Position numbers and translations under genes: made by a program. Shown one piece after another: positions 32,297-39,092 of a stretch of DNA of 64,000 bases. This DNA comes from Allopusillimonas lactea (GTDB taxonomy: Bacteria; Pseudomonadota; Gammaproteobacteria; Burkholderiales; Burkholderiaceae_B), in assembly GCF_021653995.1 (NCBI RefSeq), contig NZ_JAJJOZ010000001.1, positions 248,001-312,000 of the forward strand. The letters are read 5' to 3'. The notes beneath the pieces were generated by a model. The model had not been told where the DNA came from. It was given only the letters and a program-made list of their open reading frames with translations, and did no database searches. The number at the start of each line of letters is the position of its first letter. Positions within the stretch are counted from its first letter, which is position 1.

Positions 32297-33166
32297 ATGG
32301 CCGCTGTCGAATTCTTTACCGGTTTTAATTACAAGTGGGCGCAGGACGGGACTGCTTTTGCCTGGGATGAGGCGCAGTACAAGCAGGGCTGGGCCACCAT
32401 CGGCTCGGTCCCGCCGTCGGTTGAGCAGTTCAACCGAGCTCAGCAGTTCCTGGACGAAAAGGCGAACTATTTGTTCGCGCACATCAAGCAGGCGGCGACC
32501 GATGCCAGCCTCACAATGACCGCCAGCGACACAACGACTCTGTCCAAGGTCATTCGCGCTTTGTCCCTTCCGATCTACGCGACGGCGCCAGCGGTCAATT
32601 CGGGTCCGATCATTTTTGCACTCGACCGTCAGCAGATCCTGCTCTGGCAGACCATCGGCACCTTCACGGGCTACGCATCGGCGGAGGTCGGCGACTTCCA
32701 CTGGGGCACGTCGATTTCCCCGAAACCGTACCAGGAGCTGCTCATAGGACAGAACGTGGATCGCACGTTGCCCAAATATGCAGCGCTGATCGCGTGGGCG
32801 GAAGCCAACGGGCACATGAAGGCTTCGGCTTCCTGGGTGAAGGGAGCGTTTCATTTCAGTGACATGGGCGCGAACCTCATCCGGCTGCCCGATCTGCGCG
32901 ACCAGTTCATCCGGGCGACCGGTACTGACGCTGACACTGCAAATGCGAGGGAGTTGGGTAGCAAACAGACAGGTGCCATTGGAACTCATGGTCACCAGAT
33001 CAATCAGGACGTTCGAAGCGTAGGCCTTGCCTCCCTGGCTACCGGTACCGCCCTGCAACTATTGGATGTCGAACCCGGCATCACCCAGCAAATTTACGCC
33101 ACCAGCACCGGAGGTGCTGAGACACGCGGCCCCAACGTGGCTCTTCATCCAACTATAGTGTTATGA
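32297..33166 (+). CDS. Tail fibre protein with switchable C-terminus (expressed form)
   Basis: This 289-residue protein is the phage receptor-binding fibre. The constant part (residues 1-~213) includes YKWAQDGTAFAWDEAQYKQG, a tail-collar-like segment (VGDFHWGTSISPKPYQELL) and LPDLRDQFIRATG, after which the switch site (32937-32968) encodes ANARELGSKQ. The variable C-terminus (cassette A) ends ETRGPNVALHPTIVL. Four further cassettes with similar ends lie downstream without the constant part. Recombination at the sites would swap the receptor-binding tip. ATG 32297 is chosen because it follows the terminator and has a GGGGCG purine site. Confidence 0.88.
   Translation: MAAVEFFTGFNYKWAQDGTAFAWDEAQYKQGWATIGSVPPSVEQFNRAQQFLDEKANYLFAHIKQAATDASLTMTASDTTTLSKVIRALSLPIYATAPAVNSGPIIFALDRQQILLWQTIGTFTGYASAEVGDFHWGTSISPKPYQELLIGQNVDRTLPKYAALIAWAEANGHMKASASWVKGAFHFSDMGANLIRLPDLRDQFIRATGTDADTANARELGSKQTGAIGTHGHQINQDVRSVGLASLATGTALQLLDVEPGITQQIYATSTGGAETRGPNVALHPTIVL
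32937..32968 (+). repeat. Shufflon site A (in the expressed fibre gene)
   Basis: The site starts with CTGCAAATGC (32937-32946), the 10 bases identical in all five sites, and encodes ANARELGSKQ. It is the most divergent copy after the 10-bp core (GAGGGAGTTGGGTAGC against NCGTGNGCTTGG in the others). Confidence 0.75.
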
Positions 33167-33365
33167 CTGGATGAAGTGCCGTATTAACTGACCGAGTTTC
33201 TGCGCCGCCTGTCAAGCCAGTATTCCGAGCGCCAACGCCGAAATTATTGGTTCCGCCTGTGTAATTGCCAGTTGCGGAGTCGGTTCCCGTCAGGTTGGGA
33301 ATAAGGCTGTGTAAGTGCGCTTTGAGGGAGTCCAGCTGCTTGCTGCCAAGCACACGTGCATTTGC
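33153..33365 (-). other. Silent tail-fibre C-terminal cassette B
   Basis: A reversed C-terminal segment starting at the site ANARVLGSKQ, continuing LDSLKAHLHSLIPN and ending TRSVNTALHPVITL. It has no start of its own and no constant part. Its stop overlaps the stop region of cassette A tail-to-tail (33153-33166). Inversion between sites A and B would fuse it in frame to the constant fibre. Confidence 0.85.
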
Positions 33366-33367
33366 AG
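33336..33367 (-). repeat. Shufflon site B
   Basis: CTGCAAATGC on the minus strand (33358-33367) followed by ACGTGTGCTTGG-type sequence. It is inverted relative to site A and faces away from site C, 16 bases from it core to core. Confidence 0.8.
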
Positions 33368-33383
33368 ATAGATGGCCACATTC

Positions 33384-33415
33384 CTGCAAATGCTCGTGCG
33401 CTCGGATCAAAACAA
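33384..33415 (+). repeat. Shufflon site C
   Basis: CTGCAAATGC at 33384-33393 followed by TCGTGCGCTCGG. It is in the same orientation as site A, so A x C would excise, not invert, the DNA between them. Confidence 0.8.
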
Positions 33416-33634
33416 ATTGATGCCATCCAGAACATCGTTGGCACTGTCGGGGCAATGATTGGTGGCACCACTGTGGATGGCGCGTTTTCATACGTGACTG
33501 AAGCTCGCCAGATCCAATCGGCGGCCAGTGGTCTGGGAACATTTAGGTCAGTATTTGACGCGTCGCGCGTTGCGCGCACATCTGTTGAAACCCGTACCCA
33601 GAACACGGCTCTGCACCCCGTCATAACGTTATGA
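33386..33634 (+). other. Silent tail-fibre C-terminal cassette C
   Basis: An open C-terminal segment from ANARALGSKQ through IDAIQNIVGTVGAMIGG to TRTQNTALHPVITL. It is in plus orientation with no constant part or ribosome site for expression. The last 14 bases (TCATAACGTTATGA) form a perfect palindrome shared with cassette D. Confidence 0.85.
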
Positions 33635-33854
33635 CTGGATGGAGCGCGGTGTTTCCTGGGCGTGTGTCTGCGCCGCTACCCACTGAGAAACTGAGTATCG
33701 AGTTTCTGTAGAAATTTGGAGCCCCTTGGGCGACATCAGCGATCACTGCGCCGGACGCTCCGTATGCGGACACAATGTGATCGGCGCCGCTGCCTATCAA
33801 CTGCAGCTTTTGAACCGCTTGGGCTTGGCTCGAACCAAGCGCACGAGCATTTGC
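33621..33854 (-). other. Silent tail-fibre C-terminal cassette D
   Basis: A reversed segment from ANARALGSSQ through AQAVQKLQLIGSGADHIVSA to TRPGNTALHPVITL. It shares the palindromic stop region with cassette C and directly follows cassette E in tandem on the minus strand. Confidence 0.85.
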
Positions 33855-33856
33855 AG
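33825..33856 (-). repeat. Shufflon site D
   Basis: CTGCAAATGC on the minus strand (33847-33856) followed by TCGTGCGCTTGG. Inverted relative to site A. Confidence 0.8.
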
Positions 33857-34114
33857 TCAGAGGCACACGACCGGATGCATCGCGGTGTTTTTCGCCCGTG
33901 TTTCACTACCGCCCTCATTGAAGGTGGAGGCCAAGTAGCCTGGGGCCACCTGGTCATTGATAGCATACGAGGCGACCTCCACCCAGGGTGATTTGGCGGA
34001 GCCATAGTCTGCGAATACCATCTCGCCGAAGCCGGTTCCGGCCTCCGTTTTTAGCCTGTGGTAATGCGATTTGAACGCGTCTAACTGCTTGCTGCCAAGC
34101 ACACGCGCATTTGC
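33857..34114 (-). other. Silent tail-fibre C-terminal cassette E
   Basis: A reversed segment from ANARVLGSKQ through LDAFKSHYHRLKTEAG to TRAKNTAMHPVVCL. Its stop lies next to site D, so cassettes E and D are in tandem. The outermost cassette marks the right end of the shufflon. Confidence 0.85.
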
Positions 34115-34116
34115 AG
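34085..34116 (-). repeat. Shufflon site E
   Basis: CTGCAAATGC on the minus strand (34107-34116) followed by GCGTGTGCTTGG; almost identical to site B over the whole 32 bases. Inversion between sites A and E would flip the entire array. Confidence 0.8.
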
Positions 34117-34165
34117 TTCAATTCCCACCCAATAATCAACCGCCCCGTCGGGGCCAGGAGTACTC

Positions 34166-34840
34166 ATGTTTTTCCAAACCGATGCCACCGGCCTGCTGAA
34201 TGGCCCGTCTCCGTACAACATGAAGGGCCACGGAGATGTCGCTGTGTCGCCCGCGCAGATTCCGGCCAATCACGTTGCCCGCTGGACGAGTACGGTCGAG
34301 CGCGGCGCCGCCAATTACGGCGAGCCCGGTACCGGTGAGTGGCAGTTTCTCGAGGATCACCGTGGCGACACGCTGTACACGGCCGACGGCCAGTACGAGT
34401 TGGGCACGGACTATCAGGAGCAGTCATTTGACGGCCTGGGCCCGCTGCCTGCATGGTTGACCATGAACGCGCCGTCGGCGCCAGAACCCACACTGGCCGA
34501 GGCGCAGGCCGGACAACTGGCGCAGATCAATGCCGCGTTCGAAAAAGCGGCCGGCGCGCTGACAGCCGGCTACCCAGAGGCCGAGCGCCTGACGTGGCCC
34601 GTGCAGCAGTCCGAGGCGCTCGCCTGGGCGGCGGATCCGGCGGCATCGACGTCGTACCTCGACGGTCTGGCGACTGCGCGCGGCATCACGCCGGCGGAGA
34701 TGCGTCAGCTAACGCTCGACCAGGTCAATGCGTTCATGGCTGCCAGCCAGCAGCTGGTCGGAACGCGTCAGCGACTGCGCGACGCCATCAATGTGGCCAC
34801 TACCGTCGCCGGCGTGCGCGCCGTGGTCTGGCCGGCGTAA
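34166..34840 (+). CDS. Tail fibre assembly-type protein (DUF4376)
   Basis: This 224-residue protein follows the fibre array. The N-terminal part has short strand segments (FQTDATGLLNGPSPYNMKGHGDV...). The C-terminal ~110 residues match the DUF4376 pattern (AQLAQINAAFEKAAGALTAGYPEAERLTWPVQQSEA, YLDGLATARGITPAEMRQLTLDQV). DUF4376 proteins accompany phage tail fibres, probably as chaperones or fibre-associated proteins. It has a good AGGAG site, so it is translated independently of which fibre cassette is active. Confidence 0.75.
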   Translation: MFFQTDATGLLNGPSPYNMKGHGDVAVSPAQIPANHVARWTSTVERGAANYGEPGTGEWQFLEDHRGDTLYTADGQYELGTDYQEQSFDGLGPLPAWLTMNAPSAPEPTLAEAQAGQLAQINAAFEKAAGALTAGYPEAERLTWPVQQSEALAWAADPAASTSYLDGLATARGITPAEMRQLTLDQVNAFMAASQQLVGTRQRLRDAINVATTVAGVRAVVWPA

Positions 34841-34841
34841 A

Positions 34842-35825
34842 TCAGGCCACCATGCGAAGTTGCTCGGCCTGCCAGCGGCCCAGTTTGGACTGCGTGAGCT
34901 GCCGCGCCAGATCCCGACCGTGCGGGTTGTAATAGCGCATGGTCATGCGGGTATCGCGGTGTCCGGTGAGCTTGGCCAGCTGTTGGATCGCGAACACAGC
35001 CGCAAGTCGGGACGTGGCCTCATGGCGCAGATCGTGAAAGCGCAGGTCATGAAAGTACGCCGTCACCGGCCGGCGGCCATGCAGGCGGCACACTTTGACG
35101 TAGGCGCGCCGCGCACGCTCGCGGGCCCGCCCGAACGCTTTTGATACCGCTCCCGGTGTGATATCGAAGATCGGCCCACGCATGGGCCGGCCCGCGAGCC
35201 ATTTGCGCAGCGCATCGCGCGCGAAGGGAGAGAGCGGCACGTATCGGCTGTCACCGTTCTTGGTGTCGTGCAGCGTCACCACGCCGTGCGTCAGATCGAT
35301 CTGTTCGCGCGTGAGTGTGACGATCTCCGATCTGCGCATCCCGGTTTCGACGGCCAGCGTCACGATGGTGGGCAGCGCTTCGGACCGTGTGTATCGCAGG
35401 ATCCAGTCGATCTCGGCGCGCGGGCATTCTTCAGTGGAGACTCCGTACAGGCGGATCTGCGTGAATAGACGCCGGTCCCGGGCGTCGGCCACTGCTGGCC
35501 GGCGTACCAGCTGGACCGGGTTGGCCAGCCAGTGCAGACCCCAATCCTTGCGGGCAACGGTGTACAGGTGCGAGAGCAGCGCCAAGCGCCGATTGACCGT
35601 CGCTGGTTTGCGATCCTTCAACCACTCATCGCGCAGGCGCTGCAGATCGATCTGGCTGACCTTCGCCAGATTTCGATTGATGAGCAGCGTGCCGCGCCAG
35701 GCGCGCGCGATCGACTGTTCCTGATACGCGCTCTTCTTCTTTACGGACACCTCGGCCAGATAACGGTCGAGGGCTTCGGCGAGAGTGGGGCAGGAACGAA
35801 ACAGGCGGCGCTGACGTGAGTTCAT
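34842..35825 (-). CDS. Rci-like tyrosine recombinase (shufflon recombinase)
   Basis: This 327-residue tyrosine recombinase resembles Rci of plasmid R64. The N-terminal domain has EALDRYLAEVSVKKKSAYQEQ and NRRLALLSHLYTVARKDWG..NPVQLVRRP, the arrangement seen in Rci. Catalytic residues are visible: Arg in ETGMRRSEI, Lys in DTKNGDSRYVPL, His-x-x-Arg in FHDLRHEA, His in TGHRDT and Tyr in MRYYNPHG. It lies next to a five-site fibre shufflon and points towards it, so it most likely inverts the cassettes. It may or may not also integrate the prophage; no other integrase is in the window. ATG 35825 is chosen; TTG 35861 is also open. Confidence 0.85.
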   Translation of the reverse strand: MNSRQRRLFRSCPTLAEALDRYLAEVSVKKKSAYQEQSIARAWRGTLLINRNLAKVSQIDLQRLRDEWLKDRKPATVNRRLALLSHLYTVARKDWGLHWLANPVQLVRRPAVADARDRRLFTQIRLYGVSTEECPRAEIDWILRYTRSEALPTIVTLAVETGMRRSEIVTLTREQIDLTHGVVTLHDTKNGDSRYVPLSPFARDALRKWLAGRPMRGPIFDITPGAVSKAFGRARERARRAYVKVCRLHGRRPVTAYFHDLRFHDLRHEATSRLAAVFAIQQLAKLTGHRDTRMTMRYYNPHGRDLARQLTQSKLGRWQAEQLRMVA

Positions 35826-35892
35826 GGCGGGCAAAAAGTCTCGTTGTATCAGCAGTACCAATTTTCAAAGCCCCGAGTAGAGGCATTCCATC

Positions 35893-35915
35893 GCCCGGTT
35901 TGCCGGGCTTTTTTT
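35893..35915 (+). terminator. Terminator before the lysis cassette
   Basis: The stem GCCCGG/CCGGGC with a TTTG loop is followed by seven T. It ends rightward transcripts that run antisense through the recombinase gene. Confidence 0.85.
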
Positions 35916-35931
35916 CGTCCAAAGGAACGTG

Positions 35932-36234
35932 ATGCAGGACATTCAAGAAATCATCGAAAGGGCGCTGCCCGGAGTGTTCGGCTCGGCCGGCGCTTTGTTC
36001 TGGCTCAAAGGGGGACCCATTCGGAAGTTGGGGCTGTTCCTGTTTGGCGTGATCGTCGCCTACTACGTCGGTACCGCGTTGGCGCAGTGGGCAGGCGTGA
36101 ACGAGGCGGCTACCGGCCTGGTGCTGGGCCTGTTCAGCATGAGCATCGTCGATCGCCTGTTCGATGCCATCCAGCAATTCGATTTCAACGACCTGTTTGA
36201 CCGCATCGTCGACAAGTTCCTGGGCCGGAGGTAA
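35932..36234 (+). CDS. Putative holin/lysis membrane protein
   Basis: This 100-residue protein has hydrophobic helices at about residues 12-25 and 28-52 (LGLFLFGVIVAYYVGTALAQW) and a third, weaker one (AATGLVLGLFSMSIVDRLFDA). It ends with a charged tail (DRIVDKFLGRR). It is the first lysis-cassette gene, preceded by AAGGAAC. Holins form membrane holes that release the endolysin. The assignment is by size, topology and place. Confidence 0.7.
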   Translation: MQDIQEIIERALPGVFGSAGALFWLKGGPIRKLGLFLFGVIVAYYVGTALAQWAGVNEAATGLVLGLFSMSIVDRLFDAIQQFDFNDLFDRIVDKFLGRR

Positions 36235-36236
36235 TC

Positions 36237-36509
36237 ATGGATTGGTTTCTCATCTACATCATCGCGCTGTACGTGATCATCATCCCGCTAGCCAGCTGGG
36301 GCGCGTTGTCGCCACAGTTCGATGCCAATATGCTGCAGCGCATTGCGCTGTGCATGGTGGCGCTTTGGGCCGCCTGGCGCATCTCGCTGATGCTCCAGCA
36401 TGGATGGGGATTTCCTCATGAGCCACTGGTGGCCACCGCGCTCGCGCTGTATGCACTGGGAACGCTGCAGAAGGCGTTGGGGTACCGGAGGCGGGCATGC
36501 CGCGAATAA
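36237..36509 (+). CDS. Second small membrane protein of the lysis cassette (holin/antiholin candidate)
   Basis: This 90-residue protein has three hydrophobic helices (WFLIYIIALYVIIIPLASWGAL, MLQRIALCMVALWAAWRISL, LVATALALYALGTLQ). It begins 3 bases after the previous gene and overlaps the endolysin start. Paired small membrane proteins upstream of an endolysin are typically holin and antiholin; which is which cannot be told. Confidence 0.7.
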   Translation: MDWFLIYIIALYVIIIPLASWGALSPQFDANMLQRIALCMVALWAAWRISLMLQHGWGFPHEPLVATALALYALGTLQKALGYRRRACRE

Positions 36510-36979
36510 CTCCTGACCAGGCCGGCGGCCCGAACATCTGTGCGTTCCTCGACGCCATCGCGTTCACCGAGGGCACCGACAACAACCGGCAGCCGACGCG
36601 CGATCATGGCTACGACGTTCTGGTCGGCGGTGCCCTGTTCACCGACTACAGCCAGCATCCCAACCGCCTGGTGCGCCTGAACGCGAAACTCTCGAGCACC
36701 GCCGCCGGCCGGTATCAGATCCTGTTCCGATTCTGGCGGATCTACCAGTCGCGCCTCGGGCTCCCGGATTTCTCACCGCTCAGCCAGGACCTGTACGCCA
36801 TCAACCAACTGAAAGAGCAGGGTGCCTACGGGAGGCTCCAGGCCGGGCAGTTTGAGACGGCGGTGCTGCGGGTCAACGACATCTGGGCCAGTCTGCCGGG
36901 GTCACCCTATGGGCAGCACACATACAGCATGGACGAAATGAAGGCGATCTACATCATGCACGGGGGCACTTATGTTTAA
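36497..36979 (+). CDS. Endolysin (GH104, lambda R-like transglycosylase)
   Basis: This 160-residue protein cuts peptidoglycan glycan strands. It matches the lambda R type: FLDAIAFTEGTDNN (with the catalytic Glu), GYDVLVGGALFTDYSQHPN and SSTAAGRYQILFRFW, ending PGSPYGQHTYSMDEMKAIYIMHGG. It lacks a signal peptide, so export depends on the holin. It overlaps both neighbours. Confidence 0.9.
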   Translation: MPRITPDQAGGPNICAFLDAIAFTEGTDNNRQPTRDHGYDVLVGGALFTDYSQHPNRLVRLNAKLSSTAAGRYQILFRFWRIYQSRLGLPDFSPLSQDLYAINQLKEQGAYGRLQAGQFETAVLRVNDIWASLPGSPYGQHTYSMDEMKAIYIMHGGTYV

Positions 36980-37505
36980 AACCGCTCTGGCGATGCTGGG
37001 GGGCTGGAAGGGCTACGTCGCGGCGCTGGCGGCCGGCGCGCTACTGGCGGGTATTGGGGCGTGGACGGTGCAGGGATGGCGCACCGATGCGCAGCTGGCT
37101 AGCCTGCGCGCCGACCACGCCGCCGTGCTCGAGCAACAGGCGCAGGCCGTGGTGGCGTCCGTGCAGGCCGCCCGGGATCTGGAACAGCGGCGCACTGCCG
37201 CAGTGGAGAATGAACGTGATAATGCCATCGAACAATCGACGGCCCTGGCTGCTGACGTGGCTGCTGGGCGTACTGCTGCTCAGCGGCTGCGGCGCGAACT
37301 CAGTGCGCTACGTGAGCGCCAGGCCGGCGGCGATACCGCCTCTGCCCAGCGAGGCCCGGGTCAGTCTGGTACCGACGCCATCGGTTTGCTCATCGAGCTG
37401 TACGCAGGGTTGGACGGCGCTGGCCGAGAGGTCGCTGAGTACGCTGATAGGCTCCGAATCGCCGGACTGACGTGCGAGCGCAGTTACGACAGAGTGCGTC
37501 GCTAA
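36972..37505 (+). CDS. Inner-membrane spanin (Rz-like)
   Basis: This 177-residue protein has one N-terminal membrane anchor (residues ~12-33, YVAALAAGALLAGIGAWTV) and a long periplasmic coiled coil (residues ~45-125, Gln/Ala/Arg/Glu-rich), the layout of the i-spanin Rz. It bridges the envelope with its Rz1 partner to disrupt the outer membrane. The Rz1 gene is nested inside it in another frame. Confidence 0.88.
   Translation: MFKTALAMLGGWKGYVAALAAGALLAGIGAWTVQGWRTDAQLASLRADHAAVLEQQAQAVVASVQAARDLEQRRTAAVENERDNAIEQSTALAADVAAGRTAAQRLRRELSALRERQAGGDTASAQRGPGQSGTDAIGLLIELYAGLDGAGREVAEYADRLRIAGLTCERSYDRVRR
37210..37470 (+). CDS. Outer-membrane spanin lipoprotein (Rz1-like), nested in Rz
   Basis: This 86-residue protein lies entirely within the Rz gene in the +1 frame. 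It has a signal peptide with lipobox LLSGC (residues ~22-26) and a Pro-containing linker (ARPAAIPPLP), typical of Rz1. ATG 37210 follows GGAG. The lipobox Cys would anchor it in the outer membrane, where it binds the Rz coiled coil. Nested Rz/Rz1 pairs are common in phages. Confidence 0.85.
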   Translation: MNVIMPSNNRRPWLLTWLLGVLLLSGCGANSVRYVSARPAAIPPLPSEARVSLVPTPSVCSSSCTQGWTALAERSLSTLIGSESPD

Positions 37506-37574
37506 AACGTCAGCCAGGTCCAGCCTCCACCTCTTTGTATATCCGCGCATTGCAGCCCGTAAGGTCCGATAGCC

Positions 37575-38207
37575 TCAGAATGGCCATATAGTTATGATTA
37601 ATAGCACCACAGCGCCTACCGAAGATAGGCCAGACAACCAGCCCGTAATTACTGAGGCAGCGAACCACCTGCGCCCAGGCTCAATGTATGGTTTTGCGGT
37701 AGCAACAAGCGCACTCCAACTGTCAGCTTGACGGATTTCTCTGGCCCGCGTATCAAGGGCGGTCGCTTGTTTAACGTACCCGTTCTGTACGAGCCAGAAC
37801 TGCAAAACTGACGCCAAGAGGCCAATTGTAAACGCTACTAAAGAGATCGATAACCACAGGCTTTCGATTCTCTGCAGCAAAGCTGCAGTGCCAGCTACGC
37901 CGGCTACTGCGACGATAGATAAATGTTTTGCCGTTTCAATCGACCATTTGCTCTGCTGATCCCACGCTCGCGCTGCAAAATTCGCAAATACGCCGTATTG
38001 GTCGCCTGCGAAATTCGCAAAGTGTTGAAGAGAGGATTCCAGCATTTCTTTTGTGTAATCGATATCCCCGCGTGTTCGAAATATGCTTTCGCCTATGTTG
38101 CTGTAGATCACCGCGTCGTAACCCCGAGAGACTGCCCAGGCGTGCCCAATGTATCTGGCCTCTGCAGATTGGCGAATCAGGTTTGACTGCTGTTGTTGTG
38201 GTTCCAT
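37575..38207 (-). CDS. Multi-pass membrane protein of unknown function
   Basis: This 210-residue protein has a soluble helical N-terminal part (about residues 1-85) and three hydrophobic segments at about 92-110 (LSIVAVAGVAGTAALLQ), 115-138 (LWLSISLVAFTIGLLASVLQFWLV) and 188-209 (WLSGLSSVGAVVLLIITIW). No family is recognised. AGGGG precedes the ATG. It is oriented against the lysis genes at the right end of the prophage, as expected for a lysogen-expressed accessory gene; superinfection exclusion is one possibility. Its GC content is lower than that of the structural genes. Confidence 0.6.
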   Translation of the reverse strand: MEPQQQQSNLIRQSAEARYIGHAWAVSRGYDAVIYSNIGESIFRTRGDIDYTKEMLESSLQHFANFAGDQYGVFANFAARAWDQQSKWSIETAKHLSIVAVAGVAGTAALLQRIESLWLSISLVAFTIGLLASVLQFWLVQNGYVKQATALDTRAREIRQADSWSALVATAKPYIEPGRRWFAASVITGWLSGLSSVGAVVLLIITIWPF

Positions 38208-38232
38208 ACCGCCCCTAGCTTTTGAAAAGTAA

Positions 38233-38670
38233 TCACGATTCTACTGGCTCGTTAGCCAGCGGATTTTGGTGTCGAGAATTCCCCATCGCTCGCGTGACCT
38301 GCCACCATTGGAAGGCGGATTCCGGACGCGGTGTCGATAACAGCTCGAACGCAGCGTCTATCGGCGTCTCTGGGTCCAGCCACGCCAGCGCATCATCCAG
38401 GAGCAATGCAACCGGTCGGCGATCATGCAGATCCATCATGCCGTGCGCGCCCAGCGCGAGCAGCTCGGGCTGCAGCGGATCCGGGATTGGCCTGGGCGTG
38501 TCTTTGCCGCCATGGGCGTGGCGCACGACCTGCAACCGGGGAATGTACCGGTTCAGTACGGCATGCCGATACATATCCATCTGCACAGGCCCCGGAACAG
38601 GGGCATCCCATTGTCGCTCGGGCAATTTACGGCCGTGCCGGTGCGTGCGGGTGATGGTGCAGTTCTGCAT
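38233..38670 (-). pseudogene. SRAP (YedK/HMCES-type) remnant under a LexA box
   Basis: This 145-residue open frame ends like SOS response-associated peptidases: GMMDLHDRRPVALLLDDALAWLDPETP, then FQWWQVTRAMGNSRHQNPLAN. The N-terminal half does not show the essential MCGR start (catalytic Cys2) or the central WGL...NARAE region, and the length is about two thirds of normal. It therefore looks internally deleted. SRAP proteins crosslink to abasic sites in single-stranded DNA. A well-formed LexA box lies 5 bases upstream of the first ATG. Decay of a phage SRAP gene is the simplest reading; a short functional variant is possible. Confidence 0.5.
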
Positions 38671-38675
38671 GGTAA

Positions 38676-38695
38676 TACTGTATCGATGAACAGTA
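38676..38695 (-). promoter_or_regulatory. LexA (SOS) box
   Basis: TACTGT-N8-ACAGTA, with the canonical CTGT (38678-38681) and ACAG (38690-38693) separated by 8 bases. It lies just upstream of the leftward SRAP-like frame and would put it under SOS control. Confidence 0.85.
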
Positions 38696-38769
38696 TTTGT
38701 AGCACAAAAAGGCCCGCCCGATGGGGAGTTCAGGCGTCTAATACTCGGGATGGCAGTGAATGAAATCAA

Positions 38770-38865
38770 TGTGTTGCAGGGACCGTTCTATCATCGTCAA
38801 TTAGACAGAGCGACCATCGTTTCACTCTGTATTCAATAGGTTAGGTTGCTTTTCCGAGCAATTGA
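38770..38865. other. Prophage right boundary (attR region, inferred)
   Basis: Phage accessory genes end at ~38,770 and the Tad pilus locus begins at 38,862 with a gene whose first codons are missing. The switch from phage to host sequence therefore lies in this stretch, probably near the start of the shared ORF (around ATTGACCGAATAC). The core repeat cannot be verified because the left end is outside the window. Confidence 0.55.
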
Positions 38866-39092
38866 CCGAATACATTGTCGTCGTCGCCTTGGTGGCAGTG
38901 GCCGCCATCGCTGTCTACCAATCTTTCGGCCAGGTGGTGCGCTCGCAAACCGCCGCCATGGCACGCGAACTCGCCGGCGAAGACGGCACGCGCCAGAGCC
39001 GTAGCGCGCGCAGCGCAGCCGATACGGCTGCCGGCCAAACCTCTTCCAAGTCACTCAAGTCGTTCACCGGCAATGCCGGCGCCAGCAAATGA
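38862..39092 (+). pseudogene. Tad locus pilin-like/TadE-like gene truncated at its 5' end by the prophage
   Basis: The 76-residue remainder begins at LTEYIVVVALVAVAAIAVYQSFG, the class III prepilin/TadE hydrophobic segment. In intact relatives this is preceded by a short basic leader ending GQ-x-LTEY. Here the upstream frame is open only to a TAG at 38802, has no ATG or GTG and no ribosome site, and reads CFSEQ before LTEY. The leader with its cleavage site is therefore lost. The C-terminal part is Ser/Ala/Thr-rich. The simplest reading is that prophage insertion removed the start. It overlaps the next gene by 4 bases. Confidence 0.7.

Noticed and set aside
31676..33058. 460-residue minus-strand frame across the DUF2612 and tail-fibre genes
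   Set aside because: It spans two well supported phage genes and a terminator and has no recognisable domain.
33153..34116. Diversity-generating retroelement or Gin-type invertible segment as the explanation of the fibre cassettes
   Set aside because: No reverse transcriptase, no template/variable repeat pair with adenine-biased changes, and no serine recombinase is present. The cassettes are distinct sequences with short shared sites next to an Rci-like enzyme.
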